Part shown: piece after piece, positions 44,995 through 52,727 of the stretch
Layout of the letters: each line of letters starts with the position of its first letter
How positions within the stretch are numbered: position 1 is the stretch's first letter
Assembly (NCBI GenBank): GCA_020072815.1
Contig: JAIQGE010000005.1
Span: 186,001 to 250,000, forward strand
Reading direction: 5' to 3'
DNA: 64,000 nt
Source of the DNA: Terriglobia bacterium
Lineage (GTDB): Bacteria > Acidobacteriota > Terriglobia > Terriglobales > Acidobacteriaceae
The notes under the pieces: model-generated
What the model was told of the DNA's origin: nothing
Databases searched by the model: none
What the model saw: only the letters and a program-made list of their open reading frames with translations
Translations under genes and position numbers: made by a program

Positions 44995-46548
44995 CTATTG
45001 CAGCGAACTCAAGTCCCCTTCGTACTGTTGAATGGCGACGTCGCCCTGGCTGGTGGATAGCAGCACGCCGCCGGCGGACTTCGTCAGCTCGATGACCACT
45101 TTGCCGTCGTCGCGGGGGAATTGCTTCCAATGTTCCTGCACAAGTTTGGGAGGCAGGATATAGTCGTGCAGATAGCGGTCAGCGTCCTGGGCCAGCAAGG
45201 CCAGCACGTTCAGCGAGCGGTCTTCCACCTCGAACGTCCACCTGCCGTCGCTTTCACCTGCGGTGTGTACGCCGACTTTGCGGCCTTTGGTGGTGATGAA
45301 GGTTTTGGGTTTGTCTTTTCTCAAAGGGTGGAGTTTTGAGACTCTTGCCAGCCATTCGGCTGTACGAAGTTCCCAGCGTTCGTCATGGGTCTGTGCCGCG
45401 TGGATGGATTCCGGCACGCGAATCCGCTCCTTGGACTCTGCTTTAGGAATGTGTTGCTCCAGCGACCCCAGGCTGAACAGCCCAACCGCGTCACGCACTG
45501 CGCGCATGGTTTCTTCGGCTGCGTTGTAGGCTTGCTGGTCGCCTTCCGCGACAATCTTGCGCAACAGATCAGGCTGCGCCGCAAACTGCTTGCGCCGCTC
45601 GCGAATGGGCTTCAAGTGCGCCTCCGTGCTTTCCACCGCCAGGGCTTTGCATTCCACGCACTTGATGGTTGCCTGGGTGCAGCCGCGGGTGATGAAGGCC
45701 AAGCGGTCGGCGTCGCTGAAGATCTGGTGCAGATTGCCCACGGGGCAGCGGTCAGGGCTGCCTTTGTCGGTGAGCTTGGGCCGGTCGGTGACGCTGTTTT
45801 TGATCTTTTCGGCCAGCTGCTCGGGTTCTTCGCTCAGCAAGATGGAATTGCCGTAAGACTTGGACATCTTGCGGCCGTCCATGCCCAGCAGCTTCGGTGT
45901 TTTGGTGAGCAGGACTTGCGGTTCTTTGATCAAAGGCGCGGTATTGGCCGCGCGGATCAAAGGCGCGGCATGCGCTGCGCGGGCGACAGAAGAGGCATCT
46001 TCTGCGTGGCCGCGAGAAAAAACATGGTTGAAGCGCCGGGCCACCTCGCGCGTGAGTTCCACATGCGCAACCTGGTCTTCGCCCACGGGGACAAAGTCCG
46101 CCTGATAGATCAAGATGTCGGCGGCCTGGAGCAGCGGGTATCCGAGAAAGCCGTAGGTGCTCAGGTCTTTGTTGGGCAGGTTCTGTTGCTGGTCCTTGAA
46201 GCTGGGGACGCGCTCTAGCCAGCCCAGCGGCGTGACCATGGAGAAGAGCACGTGCAACTCCGCATGCTGCTTGATGTGCGACTGGACAAACATGGTGCAC
46301 TGTTGGGGGTCGAGTCCCGCGCCCAGCCAGTCCAGTATCACTTCCAGCGTGTGGTCGGCGACGCGCGAGGTGTCGTCATAGTCGGTGGTCAGCGCGTGCC
46401 AGTCAGCGACAAAGAAGAAACACTTGTGCGTGTGTTGCAGCTTCACCCAATTCTGCAGCGCGCCCACGTAGTTGCCCAGATGGAGCTTGCCGGTGGGGCG
46501 CATGCCGCTCAGCACGCGGGGACGGGGGTCGGTGGGTTCGGTGGACAT
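44995..46548 (-). CDS. trpS: Tryptophanyl-tRNA synthetase with extra C-terminal domain
   Basis: The start MSTEPTDPRPRV is used (517 residues); the codons before it come from a GCCAAAA tandem repeat. Class I motifs: GKLHLGNY (20-27, HIGH equivalent) and KMSKS (227-231). Ordinary bacterial TrpS has about 330-350 residues; here about 130 more follow (from about 385, RWELRTAEWLARVSKLHP to the end), a separate domain I do not recognise. A 27-bp tandem duplication at 45928-45981 also adds APLIR/APLIK to the catalytic domain. The enzyme charges tRNA-Trp. Confidence 0.93.
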   Translation of the reverse strand: MSTEPTDPRPRVLSGMRPTGKLHLGNYVGALQNWVKLQHTHKCFFFVADWHALTTDYDDTSRVADHTLEVILDWLGAGLDPQQCTMFVQSHIKQHAELHVLFSMVTPLGWLERVPSFKDQQQNLPNKDLSTYGFLGYPLLQAADILIYQADFVPVGEDQVAHVELTREVARRFNHVFSRGHAEDASSVARAAHAAPLIRAANTAPLIKEPQVLLTKTPKLLGMDGRKMSKSYGNSILLSEEPEQLAEKIKNSVTDRPKLTDKGSPDRCPVGNLHQIFSDADRLAFITRGCTQATIKCVECKALAVESTEAHLKPIRERRKQFAAQPDLLRKIVAEGDQQAYNAAEETMRAVRDAVGLFSLGSLEQHIPKAESKERIRVPESIHAAQTHDERWELRTAEWLARVSKLHPLRKDKPKTFITTKGRKVGVHTAGESDGRWTFEVEDRSLNVLALLAQDADRYLHDYILPPKLVQEHWKQFPRDDGKVVIELTKSAGGVLLSTSQGDVAIQQYEGDLSSLQ

Positions 46549-46597
46549 GGAAATTGAAGTCTGAGGATAGCAGCTGGCACCTGGCATCTGGCAACTA

Positions 46598-46646
46598 GCC
46601 AAAAGCCAAAAGCCAAAAGCCAAAAGCCAAAAGCCAAAAGCCAAAA
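46598..46646. repeat. Seven perfect copies of GCCAAAA
   Basis: The 7-bp unit is repeated seven times without error between ACTA and GCTA flanks. It lies 50 bp upstream of trpS, between trpS and the acyltransferase gene. Units of 7 bp are prone to slippage, so the number may vary. Confidence 0.9.
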
Positions 46647-46696
46647 GCTAGCTGCTAGGTGCCACTTGCTTGAGTTTTGATGTTACCACGCGTCGC

Positions 46697-47509
46697 TCAC
46701 TTGGATTCCTTGCCCGCCCCCGCCGGCTGCGGAGCAATCGACTTCACCTTGACCGGCTTGGCGGGGATGCCCACCGCGATGGTAAACGGCTCAATGTCCT
46801 TGGTGGCCACGCCCATGGAGCCCAGCAGGCCGTGCTCATGCACGTGGACGCCGCTCATCACCGTGGCGTGGTAGGTGATGCGCGCCTTGGGGCCGATCTC
46901 CGTCTTGCGGTTGGTCACGATCATGCCGTCATTCAAATCATGGTCATGGGAATAGACGTTGGCGTAGTCGGAGATGGAGGAACCCTGGCGAATCACGATT
47001 TCGCCGCGGTCGTCCAGTAGCGTGTATTTGTGGATCACGCAATTATCTTCCACCGTGAGGTTGTAGCCGTAAGAAAACTCCACGCGATGGAATATCTTCA
47101 CGTTGTTGCCGATGTGCTTGAAGATGTGCTTGGCCAGCATGGCACGCACGCGGAACCCCAGCCAGTGGTTCAGGCCCAGGGGCGACTGGTCAAACATCAT
47201 CCAGAACCAGATCAGCGGCTTGCGCTCAGCGTACTTGGCGGCGTCCACGTCACCGTAGTATTCCGGTTCCAGCGTGGCGTTGCGGGGATCAAAGTTATGC
47301 ACCAGCGCCTGCTCGGCCAGCGGCGCGTCAGGGCCGGGCGCGGCGTACGGCCGCCCCAGATAGATTTCATGCAGGGTGTTGCGCACGACGGTACAGCGAT
47401 GCTCGATGTCACGGTTGGTGAACTGCTCATCGAGCTTCTGGATCCAGTCCAGAAACGCCTTCTCCGCTGCGGGCAGCGGTTGCAGGTTGCGGTACTCGAA
47501 ACGCGGCAT
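46697..47509 (-). CDS. Left-handed beta-helix (hexapeptide) acyltransferase
   Basis: The start MPRFEYRNLQPLP is used (270 residues). The N-terminal third is helical; the C-terminal half shows imperfect hexapeptide repeats (IGNNVKIFHRVEFSYGYNLTVEDNC, VIRQGSSISDYANVYSHDHDL) with likely catalytic His in SHDHD and VHVHEHG, and ends IAVGIPAKPVKVK. This is the pattern of acetyl/acyltransferases such as NodL or CysE relatives. Its acceptor is unknown; cell-envelope sugars are common substrates. Confidence 0.88.
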   Translation of the reverse strand: MPRFEYRNLQPLPAAEKAFLDWIQKLDEQFTNRDIEHRCTVVRNTLHEIYLGRPYAAPGPDAPLAEQALVHNFDPRNATLEPEYYGDVDAAKYAERKPLIWFWMMFDQSPLGLNHWLGFRVRAMLAKHIFKHIGNNVKIFHRVEFSYGYNLTVEDNCVIHKYTLLDDRGEIVIRQGSSISDYANVYSHDHDLNDGMIVTNRKTEIGPKARITYHATVMSGVHVHEHGLLGSMGVATKDIEPFTIAVGIPAKPVKVKSIAPQPAGAGKESK

Positions 47510-47683
47510 GGTGGAGCCCCTTGCTGTTGGGTTAAGCACTGAAAGTAATGATATAACGGCGCGCGGAACGGCGGTATTTTCGCCCCGATCCGCTGCGTGA
47601 GAATTGGATTCCGGCTGGCCGCGAAGGGAGGCAATTTTTGTGTAGAAACCGGCTGGCGTGAACGCCTATGTCAGAATAGCGCC

Positions 47684-48520
47684 ATGCCAACCACGCTACC
47701 TCGGCCGGTTCCAGATTTTCTTTATGGCACCGCCTGGAAAGAAGACCGCACCGCCGGACTGGTCGAGATGGCGCTGCGCGCGGGGTTTCGCGGTATAGAC
47801 ACCGCCAACCAGCGCCGGCATTACTTTGAACAAGGAGTCGGCGAAGGCTTGGCTGCTGCCTACCGCGCCGGCGTAGTCACGCGCGCGGATATTTTTTTGC
47901 AGACCAAGTTCACTTACCAGCCTGGGCAGGACCACCGGTTGCCCTACGATCCTGCGGCGCCGTTCGCCGTACAGGTGGCGCAGTCCATGGCCAGTTCGCT
48001 TGGACATTTGGGGACCGACTACGTGGACAGCTTGGTGCTTCACGGCCCTCTGTCCGGCCAGGGATGGACGGAGGCCGATGTGGAAGTCTGGGAGGCCATG
48101 AAGGAAGAGCGCGACGCCGGGCGCGCGCGCCTGCTGGGCGTAAGCAACGTGTCCCTGCGGCATCTGCAGCAGATGGCGGACGCGCACCACGAAGCGCCGG
48201 CCTTTGTGCAGAACCGCTGTTACGCGCGTTTCGGCTGGGAACGCAAAGTCCGCGAATTCTGCCGCCATCGCAACATCACTTACCAGGGCTTTTCCTTGCT
48301 TACGGCCAATGCCGAAGTGCTGGGCCATCCTCTGGTTACGAGCCTGGCGGCGCGAGCCAACGCAACCCCGGCGCAAATTGTCTTTGCCTTCGCGCGTGCC
48401 GTGGGGATGCTGCCGCTTACTGGGACCACCAACGCGGAGCACATGAAGCAAGACCTGGCCAGCAAGGCCGTGCCGCTTTCGCCGGACGATGTGAAGCAGA
48501 TTGAATCTCTTGCCGGATGA
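47684..48520 (+). CDS. Aldo/keto reductase
   Basis: The start MPTTLPRPVPDFLYG is used (278 residues); no strong ribosome-binding site. TIM-barrel AKR motifs: GIDTANQ with catalytic Asp, a Tyr in RRHYFEQGVGEGL (two residues out of the usual register), Lys in FLQTKFT, and His in SLVLHGP, so the tetrad is present if the loop is longer. LLGVSNVS and GTTNAEHM are also typical. It should reduce small aldehydes or ketones with NADPH. A convergent terminator-like hairpin follows at 48531-48551. Confidence 0.9.
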   Translation: MPTTLPRPVPDFLYGTAWKEDRTAGLVEMALRAGFRGIDTANQRRHYFEQGVGEGLAAAYRAGVVTRADIFLQTKFTYQPGQDHRLPYDPAAPFAVQVAQSMASSLGHLGTDYVDSLVLHGPLSGQGWTEADVEVWEAMKEERDAGRARLLGVSNVSLRHLQQMADAHHEAPAFVQNRCYARFGWERKVREFCRHRNITYQGFSLLTANAEVLGHPLVTSLAARANATPAQIVFAFARAVGMLPLTGTTNAEHMKQDLASKAVPLSPDDVKQIESLAG

Positions 48521-48530
48521 TGGTGTTTAA

Positions 48531-48551
48531 GGGAGGCCATGAAGGCCTCCC
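48531..48551. terminator. Hairpin between convergent genes, probable bidirectional terminator
   Basis: The stem GGGAGGCC/GGCCTCCC (48531-48538, 48544-48551) with an ATGAA loop stands 11 bp after the reductase stop and before the end of the convergent gene at 48614. No clear T-run. Confidence 0.5.
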
Positions 48552-48613
48552 CTTGAGTTAAGTAGCCGCAGCTGAACAAGGCAACAGGCTGCCGCTCAGC
48601 AACGGGCCGGATA

Positions 48614-49357
48614 TTAACCGTTGGCCACGGCGTTGAGGTCGGTTTGCAATTGAGCCAGGTTGTAGCCGGGAGCAAACTTCGGGTCTTTGGCTTCCGGCGG
48701 AAGAATGGCATAGGCTTCGTCAACGCATTCATCCCACCAATCCCAGGTGGCCAGCTGGGTGTTGCCCCAGGTCAGGACGGTAAGGTTGTTTTGATCGTAG
48801 CCCACGGCGAAGACCGCGTGGCCGTCATTGGTCAACGGGCCGGGCGTCCACGGTTGGTGGGCGTTGAATTCCTCAACGCAGTTCTCCTGGACCTGGAACC
48901 CGACGTAGACACCGCCGAAGAGCTTGATGGCCTGCTGAACGCTGGTGTGGTCCTTAGTTTTGATGCTGGCGTAGGCCAGGATCTCATCGCCTGAGACCTT
49001 GTTCTGCCGCCAATAGTTCAGCACGTCAAGCTCGTTCAGGCCGGTATCCGGGCCGCCCGTCAGGTGCTGGTAGAGTTTGACCACAGCCGCCCTGGACATG
49101 ATGGAGTGCTTGCCGAGCAGGCCGTGGTAAATGGTCATGGCGTGGGCCAGGGCCGCGATGGTGCAGTCTCCCAGCGTGTCATTGGCATCCATGGGGAACA
49201 GCTTGGCGGGGTCAGTGGTCTTCAGGTTCTGGTAGATGCCGGTTAGCACGTTATACGAAGCCGGTGGGGGCGGAAGTGCAGGCGTTAGATAGGTCTTGAA
49301 GCGCAACGTACGATAGTCGCTCTTCGGTGGGTGCTTGCCAAACCGAAAGCTGGGCAT
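48614..49357 (-). CDS. Papain-like cysteine-protease-fold protein
   Basis: The 247-residue protein has a probable catalytic set Cys65 (LGDCTIAAL), His180 (NDGHAVFAVGYD) and Asn199 (TWGNTQ), the order and surroundings of papain/C39-type enzymes. No signal peptide is seen, and the N-terminal 60 residues lack a clear propeptide. GAGGAA precedes the ATG. I recall such stand-alone proteins in soil bacteria without assigned role; it could cleave peptides or be a transglutaminase-like enzyme. Confidence 0.75.
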   Translation of the reverse strand: MPSFRFGKHPPKSDYRTLRFKTYLTPALPPPPASYNVLTGIYQNLKTTDPAKLFPMDANDTLGDCTIAALAHAMTIYHGLLGKHSIMSRAAVVKLYQHLTGGPDTGLNELDVLNYWRQNKVSGDEILAYASIKTKDHTSVQQAIKLFGGVYVGFQVQENCVEEFNAHQPWTPGPLTNDGHAVFAVGYDQNNLTVLTWGNTQLATWDWWDECVDEAYAILPPEAKDPKFAPGYNLAQLQTDLNAVANG

Positions 49358-49735
49358 TTGCAGGTATTCCTCACTTTCTACAAGTAATAAACGAAAGAAC
49401 CCGCCAAAATCCTAATGCCTTCGGAGTTCGTTGAAGAATATTTTCTTTCAGAGGCGACGGCCGGATTGATCGCGCCGACGGGGTTTGGCGACCGTTAGCC
49501 TGCGGACCGCGGGCCAATTCCTGTAAACGGCAGCAGCCTTGCAGGCCACCAGGACTAAGGTTGCCTTAGGGCAGGGCAAGCGAAATTGCCGGTAATCCCC
49601 TAATTCATCTGTGGGTTACCTCAGTACTCTTGAGGCAATGGCCCTTTGCCGATATAACTCCACCAATGCTCCGGGAATAAGGAAAAAGGTCAGTTTTTAG
49701 TGCCTAGAAAGTTTTAGTGCCTAGAAAGAAAGTGT
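49358..49735. other. 378-bp divergent region with a 17-bp tandem repeat
   Basis: TTTTAGTGCCTAGAAAG is repeated twice in perfect tandem (49695-49711 and 49712-49728), ending 7 bp before the porin ATG. A TATAAC element (about 49655) may be a -10. The rest shows no gene. Confidence 0.6.
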
Positions 49736-50851
49736 ATGACTAGCTTTGCATGCAAGAGGGCAAAGTTTGCCTTCCTTCCCGGTCTCTTCCTGTTGCTCGC
49801 CATTGGGATGTTCGGCCAGGACGAAGGGTCAAACCCTGCCCTAAACCCAAATCCAAGCCAAGATCAGGCGCTTGAACAGCCGCACGGCTTCAAGGCCGTG
49901 CCCGTGCTGACCGGCTCCGGCGCATACTTCACGCGCGTCACCGCCGGACAGGTACAGGACGCACCCAGCTTGAGTCCACTGCTGCTGATACCCATCGGCG
50001 AGAATTTTCTCATTGAAGCTAAGGGCGCCCTGTCCGATACCTACGCGAAGAACGCGCTGGGCGATTTCAATGGCACAGTTACCTACGGCGTGGCCTACGC
50101 GCAGATGCACTACATCACCAAGTACGTCACCATGACGGCGGGACGCTTCACCACGCCCTTTGGAATTTACGGTGAGCGGCTCGCGCCCAACTGGATCAGG
50201 GCCCTGCAGGGAACGCCGGTGATTTCCCCGGTGACCAGCGGCGCCAGTCTGGGCGGCATGTTGCGCGGCGGCATCCCTGTCGGCACGGACAAGGTCAATT
50301 TCAACTACGCTTTTTATTTTTCCAGTAACAACACCAACCACATCCTGGCAACGGACCGGTCGTCGGGCGGGCGCATCGGGTTTTTCCTGCCGAACCAAAG
50401 GTTGGAATTTGGAGCATCGTTCCAGCAGGTCCTGCAGGCTGACCGGCCGCACTCGGCGGGCGTGCATTTTATCTGGCAGCCGAGCCGGGTCCCTCTGAGC
50501 CTGCGCTCGGAGTACGTGCGGCAGTCAGGGACCAAGGGCAGCGGCTACTGGATTGAATCGGTGTACCGCCTCAGCCAGATTCCCAACATGAAGCGGGTCG
50601 AGTTGGTGGCCCGGGGACAGCAATTCTTCGCCGCCGCAAACCTTCCCGCGGCGACTATCAAGAAGCTGGGCGCGCTCGGCCTGGACACCAAGGTCGCCGA
50701 CTTTGGCATGAACTACTACTTCAGTTCTGACGTGCGAGCTTCCGCCAGTTATGGCCGGCAGTTCATCCTGGGCAAAAATGCCAATCTCTGGACCATCGGC
50801 ATGACGTATCGCTTTGTCACGCCGATGTGGCCCGGCGGAGGTGCCATGTGA
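49736..50851 (+). CDS. Outer-membrane porin-like beta-barrel protein
   Basis: A 371-residue protein with a signal peptide (to about MFGQ, 28) and a barrel pattern: AYFTRVTAGQVQ, VAYAQMHYITKYVTMTAGRFTTPFGIYGE, FNYAFYFSSNN, LRSEYVRQSG, FGMNYYFSSDVRASASYGR. The GRFTTPFG loop recalls phosphate-selective porins O/P and other 16-strand porins. It is translationally coupled to the monoheme cytochrome gene (4-bp overlap), followed by a cupredoxin, so the barrel may work with periplasmic redox proteins (inference). Confidence 0.82.
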   Translation: MTSFACKRAKFAFLPGLFLLLAIGMFGQDEGSNPALNPNPSQDQALEQPHGFKAVPVLTGSGAYFTRVTAGQVQDAPSLSPLLLIPIGENFLIEAKGALSDTYAKNALGDFNGTVTYGVAYAQMHYITKYVTMTAGRFTTPFGIYGERLAPNWIRALQGTPVISPVTSGASLGGMLRGGIPVGTDKVNFNYAFYFSSNNTNHILATDRSSGGRIGFFLPNQRLEFGASFQQVLQADRPHSAGVHFIWQPSRVPLSLRSEYVRQSGTKGSGYWIESVYRLSQIPNMKRVELVARGQQFFAAANLPAATIKKLGALGLDTKVADFGMNYYFSSDVRASASYGRQFILGKNANLWTIGMTYRFVTPMWPGGGAM

Positions 50852-51162
50852 AGTGGACATCAGCGGTTTCAGCAGCATTCATGACCATGGCGCTGTTTCT
50901 GGCTCTGTCGGGCGCGGCCCGGACGGAAGACAGCAAGAGCAAAGATACGACGGCGCCGGTAGCCTCGGCGCCGGCGGCGCACAACAATGATGCCATGCGG
51001 CTGGAAGGCGAAAAGCGCTATCGCGCCAACTGCGCGCGCTGCCACGCCGCGCCGCCCAAGTTTCCGCCACGCATGATGGCCACCATCGTCCGCCACATGC
51101 GCGTGCGCGCCAACATTACAGATCAAGACCGGCGACTGATCCTCGCCTACATGACGAAATAG
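50848..51162 (+). CDS. Small monoheme cytochrome c
   Basis: The GTG at 50848 follows GGAGG by 6 nt and overlaps the porin stop; 104 residues. A signal segment (about 6-24) precedes a linker and the heme motif CARCH (62-66) in RYRANCARCHAAPPKFPP. The C-terminal half is short; a methionine in PRMMATIVRHM is the possible second heme ligand. Shorter than usual class I cytochromes and similar to small heme proteins of denitrifiers. Confidence 0.85.
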   Translation: MKWTSAVSAAFMTMALFLALSGAARTEDSKSKDTTAPVASAPAAHNNDAMRLEGEKRYRANCARCHAAPPKFPPRMMATIVRHMRVRANITDQDRRLILAYMTK

Positions 51163-51164
51163 CC

Positions 51165-51671
51165 ATGAAAGACATGAAGAAAAACAGAACTCGGTTCTCC
51201 TCGCTCGCCCTGGCCGGCGTAGTAACACTTGGATCTCTAACGATTCCGTTTGCGGCCCTGGCCCAGCCCCGCGTGATTGACGTACTGGCGGACAAAGACA
51301 GCCACTTCAAAGTGGGCGGCCAGAGCAAAGCGCAGCTCACCGTCAAGGCGGGCGAACAGATCGTCCTGCGCATTGACGCCCGCAAGGGACGCACCTGGAA
51401 CCGTGACGGAGTGGTGCACGGCTTTACCATGCTGCGCATGAAAGACCGCGCCCGCGTTCCCGGCTGGGACTTTGAACTGACGGCCGGCATGCACGAGTAT
51501 TCCCTGACCGCGCCGGCAGAAGCGGGCGAGTACGAAGTTTTGTGCACGGTGATCTGCAGCGGCGACCACGAAGGCATGCGCATGAAAGTGCTGGTGGTTC
51601 CTCAAGAGGTTTCCGCGGTGAACGACGCGCTGCCGCCCTCGGCCCGCGGAGCATGTTGCCGGCGACGCTAA
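51165..51671 (+). CDS. CuA-type periplasmic cupredoxin
   Basis: A 168-residue protein with a signal peptide (about 1-34, ending ALAQ). The cupredoxin fold carries His85 (VVHGF) and the loop Cys127-x3-Cys131-x3-His135-x2-Met138 (CTVICSGDHEGM). This is the binuclear CuA ligand set of cytochrome oxidase subunit II and nitrous-oxide reductase, with Val where oxidases have Glu. No transmembrane helix or oxidase gene is nearby, so it is probably a soluble electron carrier or copper-handling protein. It is 2 bp after the cytochrome gene. Confidence 0.85.
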   Translation: MKDMKKNRTRFSSLALAGVVTLGSLTIPFAALAQPRVIDVLADKDSHFKVGGQSKAQLTVKAGEQIVLRIDARKGRTWNRDGVVHGFTMLRMKDRARVPGWDFELTAGMHEYSLTAPAEAGEYEVLCTVICSGDHEGMRMKVLVVPQEVSAVNDALPPSARGACCRRR

Positions 51672-52004
51672 CAAGAGAGAGCGGTTGCGGCGGGCGGCGA
51701 CTCCATCACCGTGAGCGGCGCCATCTCTGACAGCCAGTGTGCTTTTAACGTCCATTCTGACAGCCGCTCCCATGACTGGATGATCAAAAAAGGCGTGTAA
51801 GGCGCCGGCGATGACAAGAGCTGCACTCTCCGCTGCGTGAAGGAAATGGGCGGGAAATACGTGCTGGTGGCCAAGAAGGATGTCTACCGGCTTGACGACC
51901 AGACCCTGCCCGAAAAATTTGCCGGCGCCAAAGCAAAAGTCACTGGCATCCTGGATGCCAAGACCCACACCATCCATATCCAGAAAATCGAAGAAGACAA
52001 GTAG
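51672..52004 (+). pseudogene. Degenerate small secreted-protein gene with in-frame TAA
   Basis: Reading on in the cupredoxin frame after its stop gives ERAVAAGGDSITVSGAISDS and CAFNVHSDSRSHDWMIKKGV, then a TAA (51798-51800), then GAGDDKSCTLRCVKEMGGKY, VLVAKKDVYRLDDQ and a beta-rich end up to TAG (52002-52004). The whole resembles small acidobacterial secreted proteins with this CTLxCVK...KYVLV pattern (perhaps DUF5818). No start codon or signal peptide remains before it. The gene therefore looks broken by loss of its 5' end and by a nonsense mutation, unless the sequence has errors. Confidence 0.65.
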
Positions 52005-52046
52005 AGGCACACGCGCGAAGTCCAAGCCAGCTCTTAAGTTCTGAAC

Positions 52047-52700
52047 TTATCTCTGCGTGACCGTCAATTTGTGGTAGCCCACCGTCGCGGCGTCAATCCT
52101 GTCCGGCAATTGAAATTGCGAGTCCAGTCCCAGATCGGGATGCTTGGACGTGATGTACCTGTCGGCAAAAAATTGCAGGGCCATGCGCGGGACTTCCACG
52201 CCGTCCAGGGTGACGGTGCGGACGTGGGTTTTGCCCTGGCCGCCGCTGCCTGCAGCGTCTGACTCCACCACAACATTGTGCGTGCCGCTGAACATCGCCA
52301 GCAGCGGGTTCGATGACCGCTGGCCTTCACGGACCTTGTCAAAATCAACTTTCAGGAAAGCCGTGACCAGGCCGGAGCGTCCCTGGAAGGTGACCTTCTC
52401 AATGCCTTTGGGCAATTCCACGTAGTCGGACGCCAGATAGTCGTTGATTTCTTCTTCGGTCATGATGGTGGGGGTTTGCAGTGGGTGGGGCTTGGCGCCG
52501 TTTTCCTGTATGCGGTCGAGCTTGCTCTGCAGGCTCTCCGCCAGGCGATGCGCAGAGCCGGTTGCCGTGGAGACGCGCCGGGTTCCTTCCGGTTGAGGGT
52601 TGGCGGCCGATGGTACCGCAAAGAATGCCTCACGACGGCTGATCAGAAATGCAATGCTGATCAGCAACAGAACGTTGAGCATGCGGCGGATGGTTTTCAT
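52047..52700 (-). CDS. Uncharacterised membrane-anchored or secreted protein
   Basis: A 217-residue protein with an N-terminal hydrophobic segment (about 6-20) that may be a signal or anchor. The rest is soluble: HRLAESLQSKLDRIQENG, TEEEINDYLASDYVELPKGI, then a beta-rich part (VTFQGRSGLVTAFLKVDFDKVR) and GYHKLTVTQR at the end. Not a family I can name. It follows the AsmA-like gene by 27 bp in the same direction, so the two may act together in the envelope. Confidence 0.75.
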   Translation of the reverse strand: MKTIRRMLNVLLLISIAFLISRREAFFAVPSAANPQPEGTRRVSTATGSAHRLAESLQSKLDRIQENGAKPHPLQTPTIMTEEEINDYLASDYVELPKGIEKVTFQGRSGLVTAFLKVDFDKVREGQRSSNPLLAMFSGTHNVVVESDAAGSGGQGKTHVRTVTLDGVEVPRMALQFFADRYITSKHPDLGLDSQFQLPDRIDAATVGYHKLTVTQR

Positions 52701-52727
52701 TTTTCTTGTCGTGGTAGCGCTGATCTT

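Noticed and set aside
46598-46646. CRISPR array
   Set aside because: The 7-bp units are directly adjacent, without spacers, and no cas genes are seen.
51798-51800. Programmed read-through or recoding at the in-frame stop
   Set aside because: The codon is TAA, not TGA, with no downstream structure noted, and the gene also lacks a start; decay is simpler.
51237-52025. Minus-strand frame of 262 codons over the cupredoxin
   Set aside because: The plus strand carries signal peptide and CuA motif; the minus frame has neither motif nor ribosome-binding site.
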